Shown in pieces: positions 54,530 to 64,000 of a stretch of DNA of 64,000 nucleotides. Made by a program: the position numbers and the translations under genes. Numbering within the stretch: position 1 is the first letter of the stretch; each line of letters begins with the position of its first letter. The notes beneath the pieces were generated by a model that had not been told where the DNA came from, did no database searches, and worked only from the letters and a program-made list of their open reading frames with translations. Source of the stretch: Brugia malayi (Eukaryota; Nematoda; Chromadorea; Rhabditida; Onchocercidae); contig NW_025062479.1 of NCBI RefSeq assembly GCF_000002995.4, positions 712,001 through 776,000 on the forward strand, given 5' to 3'.

Positions 54530-54713
54530 TGAAATGTGACTTGCAAGCGACTCATGTGATCTCCGCAAGGATTATTTTTTAGAACTTCACGAAAATTGTA
54601 GTGTAATACAGTTTTATTTGTATTTAATGAAAGACAATGAATCTTGTGCCATAATTAAATTTTATATTAACAAGCTCTTACAGTGTGTTTGAGAAAAAGC
54701 CTTTATGAAGAGC

Positions 54714-54719
54714 AATAAA
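54714..54719 (+). terminator. Poly(A) signal of the KDM3-like gene
   Basis: AATAAA 185 bases after the stop codon. Confidence 0.55.
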
Positions 54720-56374
54720 ACTAGGCGAACAATAAAGCTAGCATTTCCAAGACAACGAAACTGAAAAACCGTTTCTTGCAAACAACTTTGGCTCCCTCAC
54801 ATCTACCTCCATCTATTTGGTGTTACCGAAGCAAGATTTCGGAGGCATATTCCACATATTCTAAGACAGCACAGCACGTAACATCTATGAAATATTCCAA
54901 AATCTGAAATCTGTAGTGGAGAGGAATGTGTTCTCCATGCTGTGAAGATGCCAGAGATTTCTTGTGTTCGTATGTAGAGTGGCATAGTTTTGTCACTGAA
55001 GAATATGGATTCAAAGTTTAATTTACATCTGGATAGTCTGGAAGCAGCAGTGAAGATTTGGAAAAGGTAGAGAGAGTATTCTATGGGTGATTTCTTGCTA
55101 ACGATACAGATGTAGGTGAGTTCACTGTTCTAGGTGCTAAATTCTCTCTTGGACACTCCTAAATTTGAATCGCCGGCTTGTAAAAATAAAGCAAATTGTA
55201 TTTTCGATAGCCTAATTTCTTGAGTAATGTATGTTGTAATTCTGAACGTTTTGATCCTTGCTTGCCTCGTTATGATTCAGGGGACTTTATTTCATGTAAT
55301 TAAACATAGCTGAGATTTAGGAGATCAGCAATAGCAAAAACGTCTGATCTTGCAATTTGCAACTGATTTCGAAAAATCTATACTGAATAGTTGCCGACAC
55401 TTAGCATATCAGCTGCTCTAAAATGCATAAGACAGAAAAAATGCATAGTTTCTAATCCCTTATCATTTGGCAGTGTAGCACAGACTTCCAATTTACATGT
55501 TCAGAAGAAATTTCAAACCAGGAATGCATATCAGCAACTGATTTCAAACTACACATCAAATCATTCTTTTCGGCCTTTCATCATTTCTCGCAAAATCTAT
55601 ACCGCTTCTCATAGAAACTATCATAAACTCTATTATAGAAAATTCTTTTACCCATTTTTTATCTTATTTTGCCAACAAATTCTCAATCTTTATTACAAAA
55701 GTTCCTTTACTTCCATGCATCCTTGATTACATCATTCATTTTTCGTCTGGGATAATTCATTAGAAATCAGACGATCATTAAGAATGACGAACTTGAACTC
55801 AGATCGTTTTGAATTTGCAATATTTATAAACGTAATAAATAAATACAGAAATCATCTGCATAAATAAAAACAATAGTTATCGCATAAATAATTCAGTGCA
55901 GTCCTATCTGACAATCGCTTGACTGTTAAATGTTAAATCAACAGACGATGGATTTTCATTAACGGTCACTCGAAATTGAGCAAAAAGGAGTGGATAGATG
56001 TTTAAAAAACAAATGAAATGATGCAAATAAACGTAACAGTATGTACATACCGCAAAAATTAATTTTAGTACCAATAAAGAAAGTAATCATATAGCTTTGC
56101 AGAATCATTCCATTATATTTAGTAGGTACTCTGCTGATTTCTCTCCCTATCCTAAATGTACAAAAAAAACATAAATTATATAAATTAACATATAATGAAT
56201 TAAAAAGTGAAAAAGCTGCCGTAAGGAACTGTGACACTGTAAAACGTAAAAACTGTCACTGTACTGAAAAGACTGCAAAGCAAATGATTCAAATATAACT
56301 CCTAAAAAGAAACAGTAATATGTCACTTAATAACTGGTACTAATTAAACTGACGGTTTGATATAATTTATCACA
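54720..56374. other. Intergenic region between convergent genes
   Basis: About 1.65 kb between the 3' ends of the KDM3-like gene (+) and the thioredoxin-domain gene (-). Open frames at 54803-55014, 55391-55726 and 55959-56237 have no recognisable domain or splice context. I see nothing else. Confidence 0.5.
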
Positions 56375-57325
56375 TCATAAATCAATTTTAGTTGACGCAA
56401 CTATTTTCATAAAAGCAGTAGTAAAATCGGATGAAGTGTGATTGCCATTATAATCATGCTGAACACCGTTAACAAATATACGAAATGTTGGATAGCTTTT
56501 CACGCCGTACCTCTCACAAAGATCTGAAATTTGACAAATTTCCACCGAGCATTTCATGCTTGAACCCACCCTCATCATCTATCTAATCTAGAAATTACTA
56601 AACGTAACCATAAAGTTTCGAAGCATTCTTTTTTAAATGTATTACCCACACCAATTTGTGTTTTCACTGATTTATTTAAGATGTATTATAAATATATTTC
56701 GTGACAGATTCTTGTATTAACTTAAATAGAAAAGCCCAGAAATTACTTATTACGAAATTTCAACTCTATATCATCGGGAAATGCAAATAAAGAAAAAATG
56801 GCACCATTCCAAGCAGTACAATCGACCACGGCGAATTTGCCAAAGTGAGACTGTTTCGCAGCTTCGCGGAATTCCGGTTTTACTGCTTTACAATGTCTGC
56901 ACCCTAAACAAACAAGAAAAAATGATCTGTACTTGTACAGCATAGAATTTTTGGCAAAAATATTTAAATATTAAAGAAATTATTCTTTACCTCTTCACTA
57001 ATCTCCCCGATTTCTGCCGCAAGATTTCACTTTGTTCATTATAATACTATTATTAGTAATTAATATTAAAACAAACTTACATGGCGAAAAGAACAACACA
57101 AAAACATTTCCACTGCTAATAATCTTATCGAAATTGTTCTTATCGAGCACTATCACTACATTTCCAAAGTCAAATTCAGGAACAGAATTCCGCGATCGGA
57201 AAAAGAAATAACGATATCTTGCTAGACAAAACAACACAATAGAAAAAAAGTATTTTTAGGGTCGCAGGGATAAAATAAGGAGAAAATAAAAGCTCACGGT
57301 CATAAAATATTACTGGCAAAAACAT
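56375..57325 (-). CDS. Single thioredoxin-domain protein, PDI-related, 138 residues
   Basis: Exons (reading order): 57325-57298, 57221-57081, 56903-56805, 56523-56375. The frame encodes one thioredoxin fold: a first strand (NVFVLFFSP), active site WCRHC (57-61) followed by KAVKPEF, FAVVDCTAWNG, and a cis-Pro segment YGVKSYPTFRIF. The likely activity is thiol-disulfide exchange. The Arg inside CxxC is unusual. The Trp codon is split T|GG by an intron, exactly as in two domains of the upstream PDIA5-like gene, and KPEF after the active site matches that gene too, so this gene probably arose from it. The first exon is only nine codons and the least certain part; no convincing signal peptide is seen (FLPVIF is short). 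The C-terminus is TKIDL, only loosely like an ER-retention signal. It lies about 226 bases downstream of the PDIA5-like stop on the same strand. Confidence 0.75.
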
Positions 57326-57518
57326 TTTTTCGATTTCGTGCAACGAACAAACAAACAAGTAAAACTATCACTGACATATTTTAGTATAAGACAGAAATCA
57401 TCACTTCGTCCTACAATTTCGCTGTTCATGAAAAAAAAAGGAACAATAAAGCCCTAGCAAGATAACATCTTCACGGATTCAACAGTACAACAGGAACAAT
57501 AGTTGAAATCATTTTAAA

Positions 57519-57524
57519 TTTATT
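57519..57524 (-). terminator. Candidate poly(A) signal of the PDIA5-like gene
   Basis: AATAAA on the coding strand about 30 bases after the stop codon at 57552 and about 195 bases before the next start, typical spacing for an internal operon 3' end. Confidence 0.5.
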
Positions 57525-57551
57525 GTACAAATCTCTGATAAAGCAAGAAGC

Positions 57552-60500
57552 TCACTTCAAAATTTGCCCACCACTTTCAACAAAATTAATGAATGATGCA
57601 GTTTCATATTCGCCAGAATAATCGATACGATTTTTACCATAGGACAGATAAATGATTGTTGGAAATTCCTGAAAATATACTATTTTAAAAAGATCAGTGA
57701 TGGATTAAAGATTCAGCAAATCAGCAATTCTTTAATTTCATAATTCCATTTCCGACAAAGTTTTAATCTGACGCCATTTTTCCCACTTATTCGATAAGGT
57801 GGATTATGACACAGTTAACAAAAATTTTTTGGATTACTGTAACACATGATGATTCCTATAGAATACTCCTACTCCGCTCACAACAGCACTTTCTACTTTT
57901 ATAAAGCAAGCTCCTAAGCCATCAACTGGAAGTCAAAAAATAAACTGAACCAAAAAAGTGACGGTTAGAATTTATCGAAACATATACATCTGTCAAAGTT
58001 CCAGAAACCAGTAATTTCTCACCTCTACTTTATATTCTTGACACAAAGACCTCTCAGTTGTACAATCAACAGCACCCAAAACGATCCTTGTATCATCAGC
58101 AAGTATTTTAGAAGCTTCAAAAAATTTAGGCTTTGCTCTTTTGCAGTAACCACACCCTTAAAAAATGATCTGTTTAAATCTATTTCCCTACCATCAGCAC
58201 AATGGATGTTAAAACAAGAAGCGTGATCGTTCATCGCTTTTTCTAAAACGAACAACTATGTCAACAAAAAAACCACATAACTTTCTCAAACTATCAGCAC
58301 GTGATTGCTCTAAACAACCGAATGAATTACCTAAGGCAGGCAAGCTTAACAGTATAAAAACGGAAGCAAAGAATCTTCAGATTCTTGGAACTATCAAAAA
58401 TGCCAATGATTTTTTAAGGATAAATCATTCTTCCCATAATCTCCAGAATATGATCATGTCCACTATAAATCAAAAATACACCATTAAAACGAAGCATTCA
58501 AGAACGATACTGCTGGACTTAAGAAACTTGAACTTACAAGGAGCGTAAAATATTATCAGAGCGTGTTTTTTCTTCTTAACTTCAGTTTTGAAATTCTCCG
58601 CTGTTAAATGTAACACATGTACACCGTCAGATTGTTTACTCCATGAAAGTTCGGGAGGAGGAGGTTCTACTGGACTGCAATATAATAATCATAGCACAAT
58701 GCATCTGTCAGCTAATAAAAAATAACAAACTCTAAAACACTTTCAGTCTTTGCTGAATTCATCAATGATAAAAAATTCTTACATACTTTTTCATGAAATT
58801 GTAAAAGCCATCTTCTTTACGTTCATTGATTTTCCACGCAAACTTTCCGTCCTTGAAGTATGCAAAGGTGGGATAACCCTCCACTTTGTACCGCTCTGCT
58901 ATCTTTCTGAAAAACAAATTTGATAAAGCGATAAAGAAAAAAAAATTGAAAATTTGATAAAACTAATGAAGCAAGCGAAAGTACGTCTTCATATCTTCAT
59001 ATAAAAAAGTAAGCTTAATTTTATAGTATTCAACGTATAGAAATTCTATATGAAAACCTAAAGACTTTTAGGAAGAAGAACGAATATATTATGAATTTCA
59101 CTAGTTAGATTAGAAATTCCTTCTTACAGTAGCACAAAAAAAAGTAAACTACATATTGCTTGTAGCATCGACAGCGGCTAAAACACCATCAATACCATCC
59201 TTTTTCAAACGATCAGCTGCTCGAATGAATTCCGGTTTTACCATCTTACAGTGGCTGCACCCGAAAACAGAAAATTTGGAAAAACTGATTCGTAAAAATA
59301 AAATTAAAACAATAAGAAAACCATCATCTGACTTAATTATCTTGTCACGTCACGCATAATAATAGTTGAGAACGTGTTTAACATGCAGTTCTATCGATAC
59401 CACTGTATTCATAATTCTCGCTAGTTTTCAGGTGTATACAAGAGTTTTCCTAACATTATTATTCATAATATTCAAGAAGTAAATATGTTAATTAAACTGA
59501 CTGACATAAATAGAAATAAACATACAAGGAGCATAGATAAGGACCAAAACGCTTTGGTGTTCCGCAACAAATTCATCAAATGTATCATCACTTAAAAGAA
59601 CCACTTCGGTAATGGTTTCAGCCCATGAAATCTCTTCCTCTTCAGGTGAGAGAAATGAGTCTTGTTCCACTGGATTTTTAAGCCACTCAATTATGCCATC
59701 CTAAAATAATGCAATGAACTACAGACACATGTATAACTCAAGCATTCGTTAAAATTACTCAAAACTGAGCAAATTCAATGAAATATTTCTATACTTACTT
59801 TTGAATTTTGTCCTTTATATCTAAATTTATGAATACCACCCTCAAAGTACTCAAGTGTTGGATAGCCATCAATGCCAAACTGTTTTGCCACAACTTCGTT
59901 CCCGCGATACGTTAAATCCATGCCTGCTAATACGATCTTTCCTTTCAACTGATCTGCTGCAGCACTGCAAGCAACATCAACGGAGAATTACATATGCGCA
60001 GTGATAATTCTGTTCGTTTCATGATTTGCATAATCAACGACCTTTATCGACGAGGTTTTGAAAACCGGAAATTCAGTTAGCCGATTAAAAAGGAATACCT
60101 AAATTCCGGCTTCAAACGCTTACAGAAGCCACACCAAGGAGCATAAAACATGACGAGTACCGGTTTACCACTACTAACTGTTTTTTGAAGCGCATTAGAA
60201 TTGTCTGAAATTTTCTATGATCGAATGAAAGTTCAAGGTTTCACTAATAGTGAGATAAGTAAAACTGAAAGTTATAAGTCTAAACGTTCACTGTTTACAC
60301 TAGACCAAGAAGGAGATCTAAAAATTCAAATGTGAAAATAAAAAAATTTAAAAATAAATCCTCCAATACATCTGTGAGAAAAAAATCACAGTCAAACCAA
60401 TACAGAAATGACCTTTAAAAGAAGTATGAAAATAATTAGAACTGTCACCTAAGTGAACGACGTTCACAGCTGTCGGGTCTTCATCCCATGGTATATCACC

Positions 60501-61626
60501 TGTTGGATCTAGCAAGAACCGATAGATGCTCTTTGTATTTATCTTCCTATCATAATCTTTGTGAAACTCACCATTTCTGCAAATAGCTTCAGTTCAGTTC
60601 ACATCTGAATTAATGCTAAATTTAAATCCAAATGTAATACCGACTCAACTAACTCGACGACAAAGTACCATGTCGCACTTACATGTGTCATATTTTATCA
60701 ATTTGTATTTATCTAAACTTCTGAAAATTTTCGAACGTAAACGATGAAAAATTAGAGTGTATTTCAATAAGCTATTAAACGAAAAAGGTTCCGCTACACT
60801 TGTCATCTCACTTTTGTTTCGTGTAGCGCTCCAATTCACTCCACACTTAGTAATAGCGAAAAGAACTTACTGGTAATGTTTCAGAATGTAAGGTTTCGGG
60901 ATTAATTTAAGTTTTTTACATAACTTTTTTGTTTCACCATCGTTACAATTAATTTGAGCAACAGTGCCTTGCCCCACTGCTTGTTTCGCAGCTTCTGTTG
61001 TGATTTTTATCACTTTTTTCAATTGGCTATTTTTATCCATAGAAGAATTTGAAAATAATATCAACACATTTTTATGCACTCGTAATAATTTCTGCAAAAA
61101 AAGTCCATATGTTATGGAATTTTACAACCTATTAAGTAAAAAATACACTTGAAAGTCTGTAAATACAGAAATTATTGACTAATTTAAATAGCAAACCAAA
61201 TTTGGCTTTTGAAGGAAAAGAAATTTGAACCACTTAACTAACCTTGTAGTCTTTTTGGTCATTGATCGTTACAATATAGCTTCTTTCAGATACGACATTT
61301 AATAACAGGGATGAGGCAATCAGTAACTATAAAGTCAGTAAATATTTTAAAGAACTAGAAAAGTACTCAATGGCAGGAGAGATTCATTATCTTTTTAAGA
61401 ACATTATATTTGCTATGAAGAACTGCAGAACATTAAATGTGCCAATATCGGCAATTTCCAACTTCGAATACTAGCAATTCTAAACTTCATTTAGCAATCG
61501 AATTTCATCAAATTGGTAGTGGTAGTGAAAAGTGGTAGTGAAATGGTACATAAGTCAAGCCTACTACATATGAGACCAATCGGAAAATACCCTCACCAAA
61601 GCAAATAAGCGAATAATCAAATTCAT
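57552..61626 (-). CDS. PDIA5 (PDIr)-like protein disulfide isomerase with three CxxC domains
   Basis: Endoplasmic-reticulum thiol oxidoreductase, about 508 residues (vertebrate PDIA5 is of similar size). Exons (reading order): 61626-61597, 61326-61243, 61091-60871, 60576-60449, 60204-60099, 59964-59799, 59700-59526, 59261-59153, 58906-58787, 58674-58538, 58156-58023, 57668-57552. A signal peptide (LFALLLIASSLLLNVVS) is built across the first intron. A non-catalytic thioredoxin-like domain (KLLRVHKNVLILFSNSS, LCKKLKL) is typical of PDIA5. Catalytic domains follow: APWCGFCKRLKPEF (Cys179/182), a second with expected WCSHC (305/308), and APWCGYCKRAKPKF (427/430), with cis-Pro segments DGYPTLEYF, EGYPTFAYF and EFPTIIYL. 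The acceptor needed for the second WCxxC is CG, not AG (59262-59263). The stop follows SGGQILK, so no KDEL-type retention signal is encoded. Confidence 0.87.
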
Positions 61627-61652
61627 ATTGGCTCGAGCGTCATTATTCTTAC

Positions 61653-61662
61653 CTGAAAAAAA
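61653..61662 (-). promoter_or_regulatory. Candidate spliced-leader acceptor of the PDIA5-like gene
   Basis: AATTTTTTTCAG on the coding strand ends 26 bases before the start codon at 61626. A short upstream ATG frame (ATGACG...TGA) overlaps the start and might dampen translation. Confidence 0.55.
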
Positions 61663-62331
61663 TTTACGGTAAAACACTACGATTTCCTTTCTAAGTGATT
61701 CCCTGCATTCCCGAGAAAATGCCACAAGAAACCCAAAGCTGAACAAATTTTTTCATCTTGAAGATAATCACTAGGACGTTATCTATTCAATATCTGTGTT
61801 AACAAATAATTGTTGCATTTTTACTTTTACATTTGATTCCATACAGGCGTAGCGGAAAAATATATCTTGTAGTTTTAACTGTTGTAACAATAAATAATAG
61901 TAAAACCTGAGAACAGAAACATAAAACAAACACTTCGGATGAATGAGCACAGAACACCGGAATGCAACCAGAACTAGAAGAAAGAACGAAGGCAGTTGCA
62001 ACACATGAAGTGAAATAAGTGTTAAGACATTCTGAAGTAAAACAACTAGCCAAAAAACACAACAAACAAGTACTAAACAACAATTTAATTTAACATAGTA
62101 ATACAACCAAAACAGGAATGGTAATGGTAGAGGAGGTAGAGGAAGAATAATGATATATAAGGTATGCATAAAACACAACTGAATACAACAGTAAAGGCAA
62201 AATGGCAACTGGATACAAAACTGAAAGCTTACATAAGCTTCCTGAATGATTAAATTCGATCGAGACGGAAGAACAAACGAAAACCTCTTTTCCTTGTAAG
62301 AATTTAGAGAGTAAAAACACAGGTTTCAAAT
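61663..62331. other. Region between TARBP1-like and PDIA5-like genes
   Basis: About 670 bases between same-strand genes, presumably the TARBP1-like 3' untranslated region and upstream sequence of PDIA5. The open frames on the minus strand are Leu/Cys/Val-rich without a domain. Short AGTGGTAGTGAAA repeats lie just outside, near 61515-61545. Confidence 0.5.
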
Positions 62332-63989
62332 TTATGTTTTCGTCGCAATGAACTCCTCAAAAAAACGATAAATAAGCAGAGCTCCGGTGACATGTACATT
62401 TAAGCTTCTGGTATGGCCAATTTGTAGAACCTCAACAGTTTTATCGAGATAGCCTAGCAAATGCATAGGTATTCCTTCCTTTTCGTTCCTGTAAGCAATA
62501 TATTTTAGCTTCAAACATATCAAGAAAATTTCGAAGCTTAAAAATCAGAGTCTCATCACTCTTCAGATAAAATTAACGCAGTTTCCACCTGATTTAAATT
62601 TGCTTCCTTTGTGCAATTGAAATAAAAAATCTTACCCAAGCAACAGAACCATTTTTGACGGAAAACGAATTTTATGCAATGGTGTACTATTTGTAGTTTG
62701 TTCAGCACCAATAATCACATAGCCAGAGTTACGGAACGACAGTAAAAGGTTCGGCAACTCTTCCGGGCGTGACTGGAAGCAAAACTAATGAGACCGTGTT
62801 AAGCAGAACATGCTAAGCAGAACAAAATATCTAATGTAGCATATTTTCTACCTCTTCCAAATTCATCCAGTTCTCTGACGACAAGCTAAGCGCCATAAAG
62901 TCTCGATCCTTTATTTTCGCAAGATCTGCGACAATCAACTTTTCGACTCCCAATACTTCACACGTACGACAAATACCTATGATTATTAAGGGGAAGATCT
63001 ATATCGTTTAAAAGAATTTGAACTGTAGCACAAAAATAATGCGTGAATACATGTCCCAATTGTTATAAGACCTTAGAAGCTCATAGGATCAATACTTGAA
63101 TTCTGGAAAAATACTTGAAAATACTTGAAATCCAGTTTGGATAAATAAGTTACCTCCTAAATTTGCAGCTTTATCCAGAAGAGAGGCAACCACAATGAGA
63201 GATACACCTTCGAGCAACGCTCGATTTACACTGACCGCGTTAAACTTCCGCTGAATGACCGATATATCCGAAAGACCATCAGGTTCGCGAATCTGCTGAT
63301 GTCGTTGTACCTGAGTTTGACCTAAATCGTTGGAAAACAAATCCATTTACAAAATAAAAATGACAAGCAATCATAAACAGCAAGAAGCAATTCCAGTACA
63401 GTAAATTAAATACTGTAGGATTTTGCTAGCTGATGAATCAGAAAAACGAAAGGCAACGGGTCATTTGTCGAAGCTGCAGAACCTTTATGAACTTCATAAG
63501 AATAAGATGTGCAGAAAAGAAAACAACTGATGAATAAGGTACTTTTTCCCCTAACAATATAATAAAGTATTTCAAATATGACTAGGGATGCTTCAAAATG
63601 ACATATCAAAATTAAAAAATTGCTGTTTCTTGCGGTAAAAAAACAAATAAGATTAAGCTTACCAAAAACGAAGGACGGATACTGATTCAAATTGTCTGAA
63701 TCCCTGTGTACACAAGCAAAGTCATCCATCGAGATGCATTTTAAAAGATGAGACATTATAGCATCCTGTGCCGTGAGTCCTACTTTTTCCGGAAGAATTG
63801 TTAAAACTGTCTGAAAGAGTGTTCTATACTAATGATATCTTCAAAAAGAAAACAAGATGGTCCTCATTATGTCAATCATCCTTCTACAGTCCAACCCCAT
63901 CACAAATCAAAATAAAAACAAATATGTACCAAATCATTTAATCTCATAAACCAGGATCTGGATTGGACTGAAGAGTACTTTGAAAATAG
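62332..63989 (-). CDS. TARBP1/Trm3-type tRNA 2'-O-ribose methyltransferase, C-terminal part
   Basis: SpoU/TrmH-class (SPOUT) methyltransferase; TARBP1 and yeast Trm3 make Gm18 in tRNA. Exons in the window (reading order): 63989-63930, 63810-63663, 63321-63154, 62976-62852, 62772-62636, 62488-62332, 264 residues to the stop. All three SPOUT motifs are present: motif 1 NLGGICRTCEVLG with its Arg, motif 2 MVLLLGNEKEGIP with its Glu, and motif 3 SLNVHVTGALLIY, which forms the knotted AdoMet pocket. SLIVVASLLDKAANLGG and the LSSENWMNLEE segment match TARBP1 closely. The gene runs off the window at 64000; 63990-64000 is intron. It lies about 700 bases upstream of the PDIA5-like gene on the same strand. 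Confidence 0.88.
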
Positions 63990-64000
63990 CTAGATACATA

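Noticed and set aside
61783..62329. Overlapping Leu/Val/Cys-rich minus-strand frames of 141, 94 and 79 codons
   Set aside because: They overlap in different frames, lie between a stop codon and the next gene, and look like untranslated sequence.
1..64000. tRNA genes, rRNA genes, CRISPR arrays, bacterial operons
   Set aside because: No internal-promoter B box with a foldable tRNA, no rRNA-like segment and no spaced direct-repeat array were seen; the DNA is eukaryotic.

Overview
The window is nuclear DNA of a nematode, most probably a filarial worm or close relative (clade III); the species is inferred, not proven. The sequence is roughly 70% A+T. Genes are cut into many small exons with GT-AG introns that usually end in TTTCAG. 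Several start codons sit 2-30 bases after a free-standing TTT(C)AG acceptor, as expected for spliced-leader trans-splicing. The best protein matches I recognise are animal families. All gene models were joined by eye; in five complete models (CELSR, CDK-like, KDM3-like, PDIA5-like, thioredoxin) and two partial ones (MAGI, TARBP1) the summed exon lengths keep one open frame.

Layout. 2.6-10.6 kb (+): 3' part of a MAGI scaffold (two WW, five PDZ domains); its guanylate-kinase end lies upstream of the window. 14.5-37.2 kb (+): a complete Flamingo/CELSR adhesion GPCR, 41 exons and about 2624 residues. 39.4-40.2 kb (+): a single-exon gene for an unrecognised secreted 263-residue protein. 41.3-43.3 kb (-): a CDK1/2-like protein whose DFG motif reads EFH, a probable pseudokinase. 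43.3-46.9 kb: a divergent intergenic region with a purine-rich tract and a possible decayed retroelement fragment. 46.9-54.5 kb (+): a KDM3/JMJD1-type JmjC histone demethylase of about 760 residues. 56.4-57.3 kb and 57.6-61.6 kb (-): a small single-thioredoxin-domain protein directly downstream of a PDIA5-like protein disulfide isomerase, spaced like an operon pair. 62.3-64.0 kb (-): the 3' end of a TARBP1/Trm3-type tRNA 2'-O-ribose methyltransferase running off the window.

How the genes relate. MAGI and CELSR both act at cell contacts and in polarity, and lie next to each other on one strand, but nothing shows they are co-regulated. TARBP1, PDIA5 and the thioredoxin gene are head-to-tail and could share a polycistronic transcript. 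The most unusual points are the CDK-like protein with EFH in place of DFG, a non-AG splice acceptor (CG) in the middle of a WCxxC codon of the PDI gene, a CELSR whose GPS lacks the autoproteolysis residues, and a Trp-splitting intron shared by three thioredoxin domains in two neighbouring genes. No tRNA, rRNA or CRISPR array was found.
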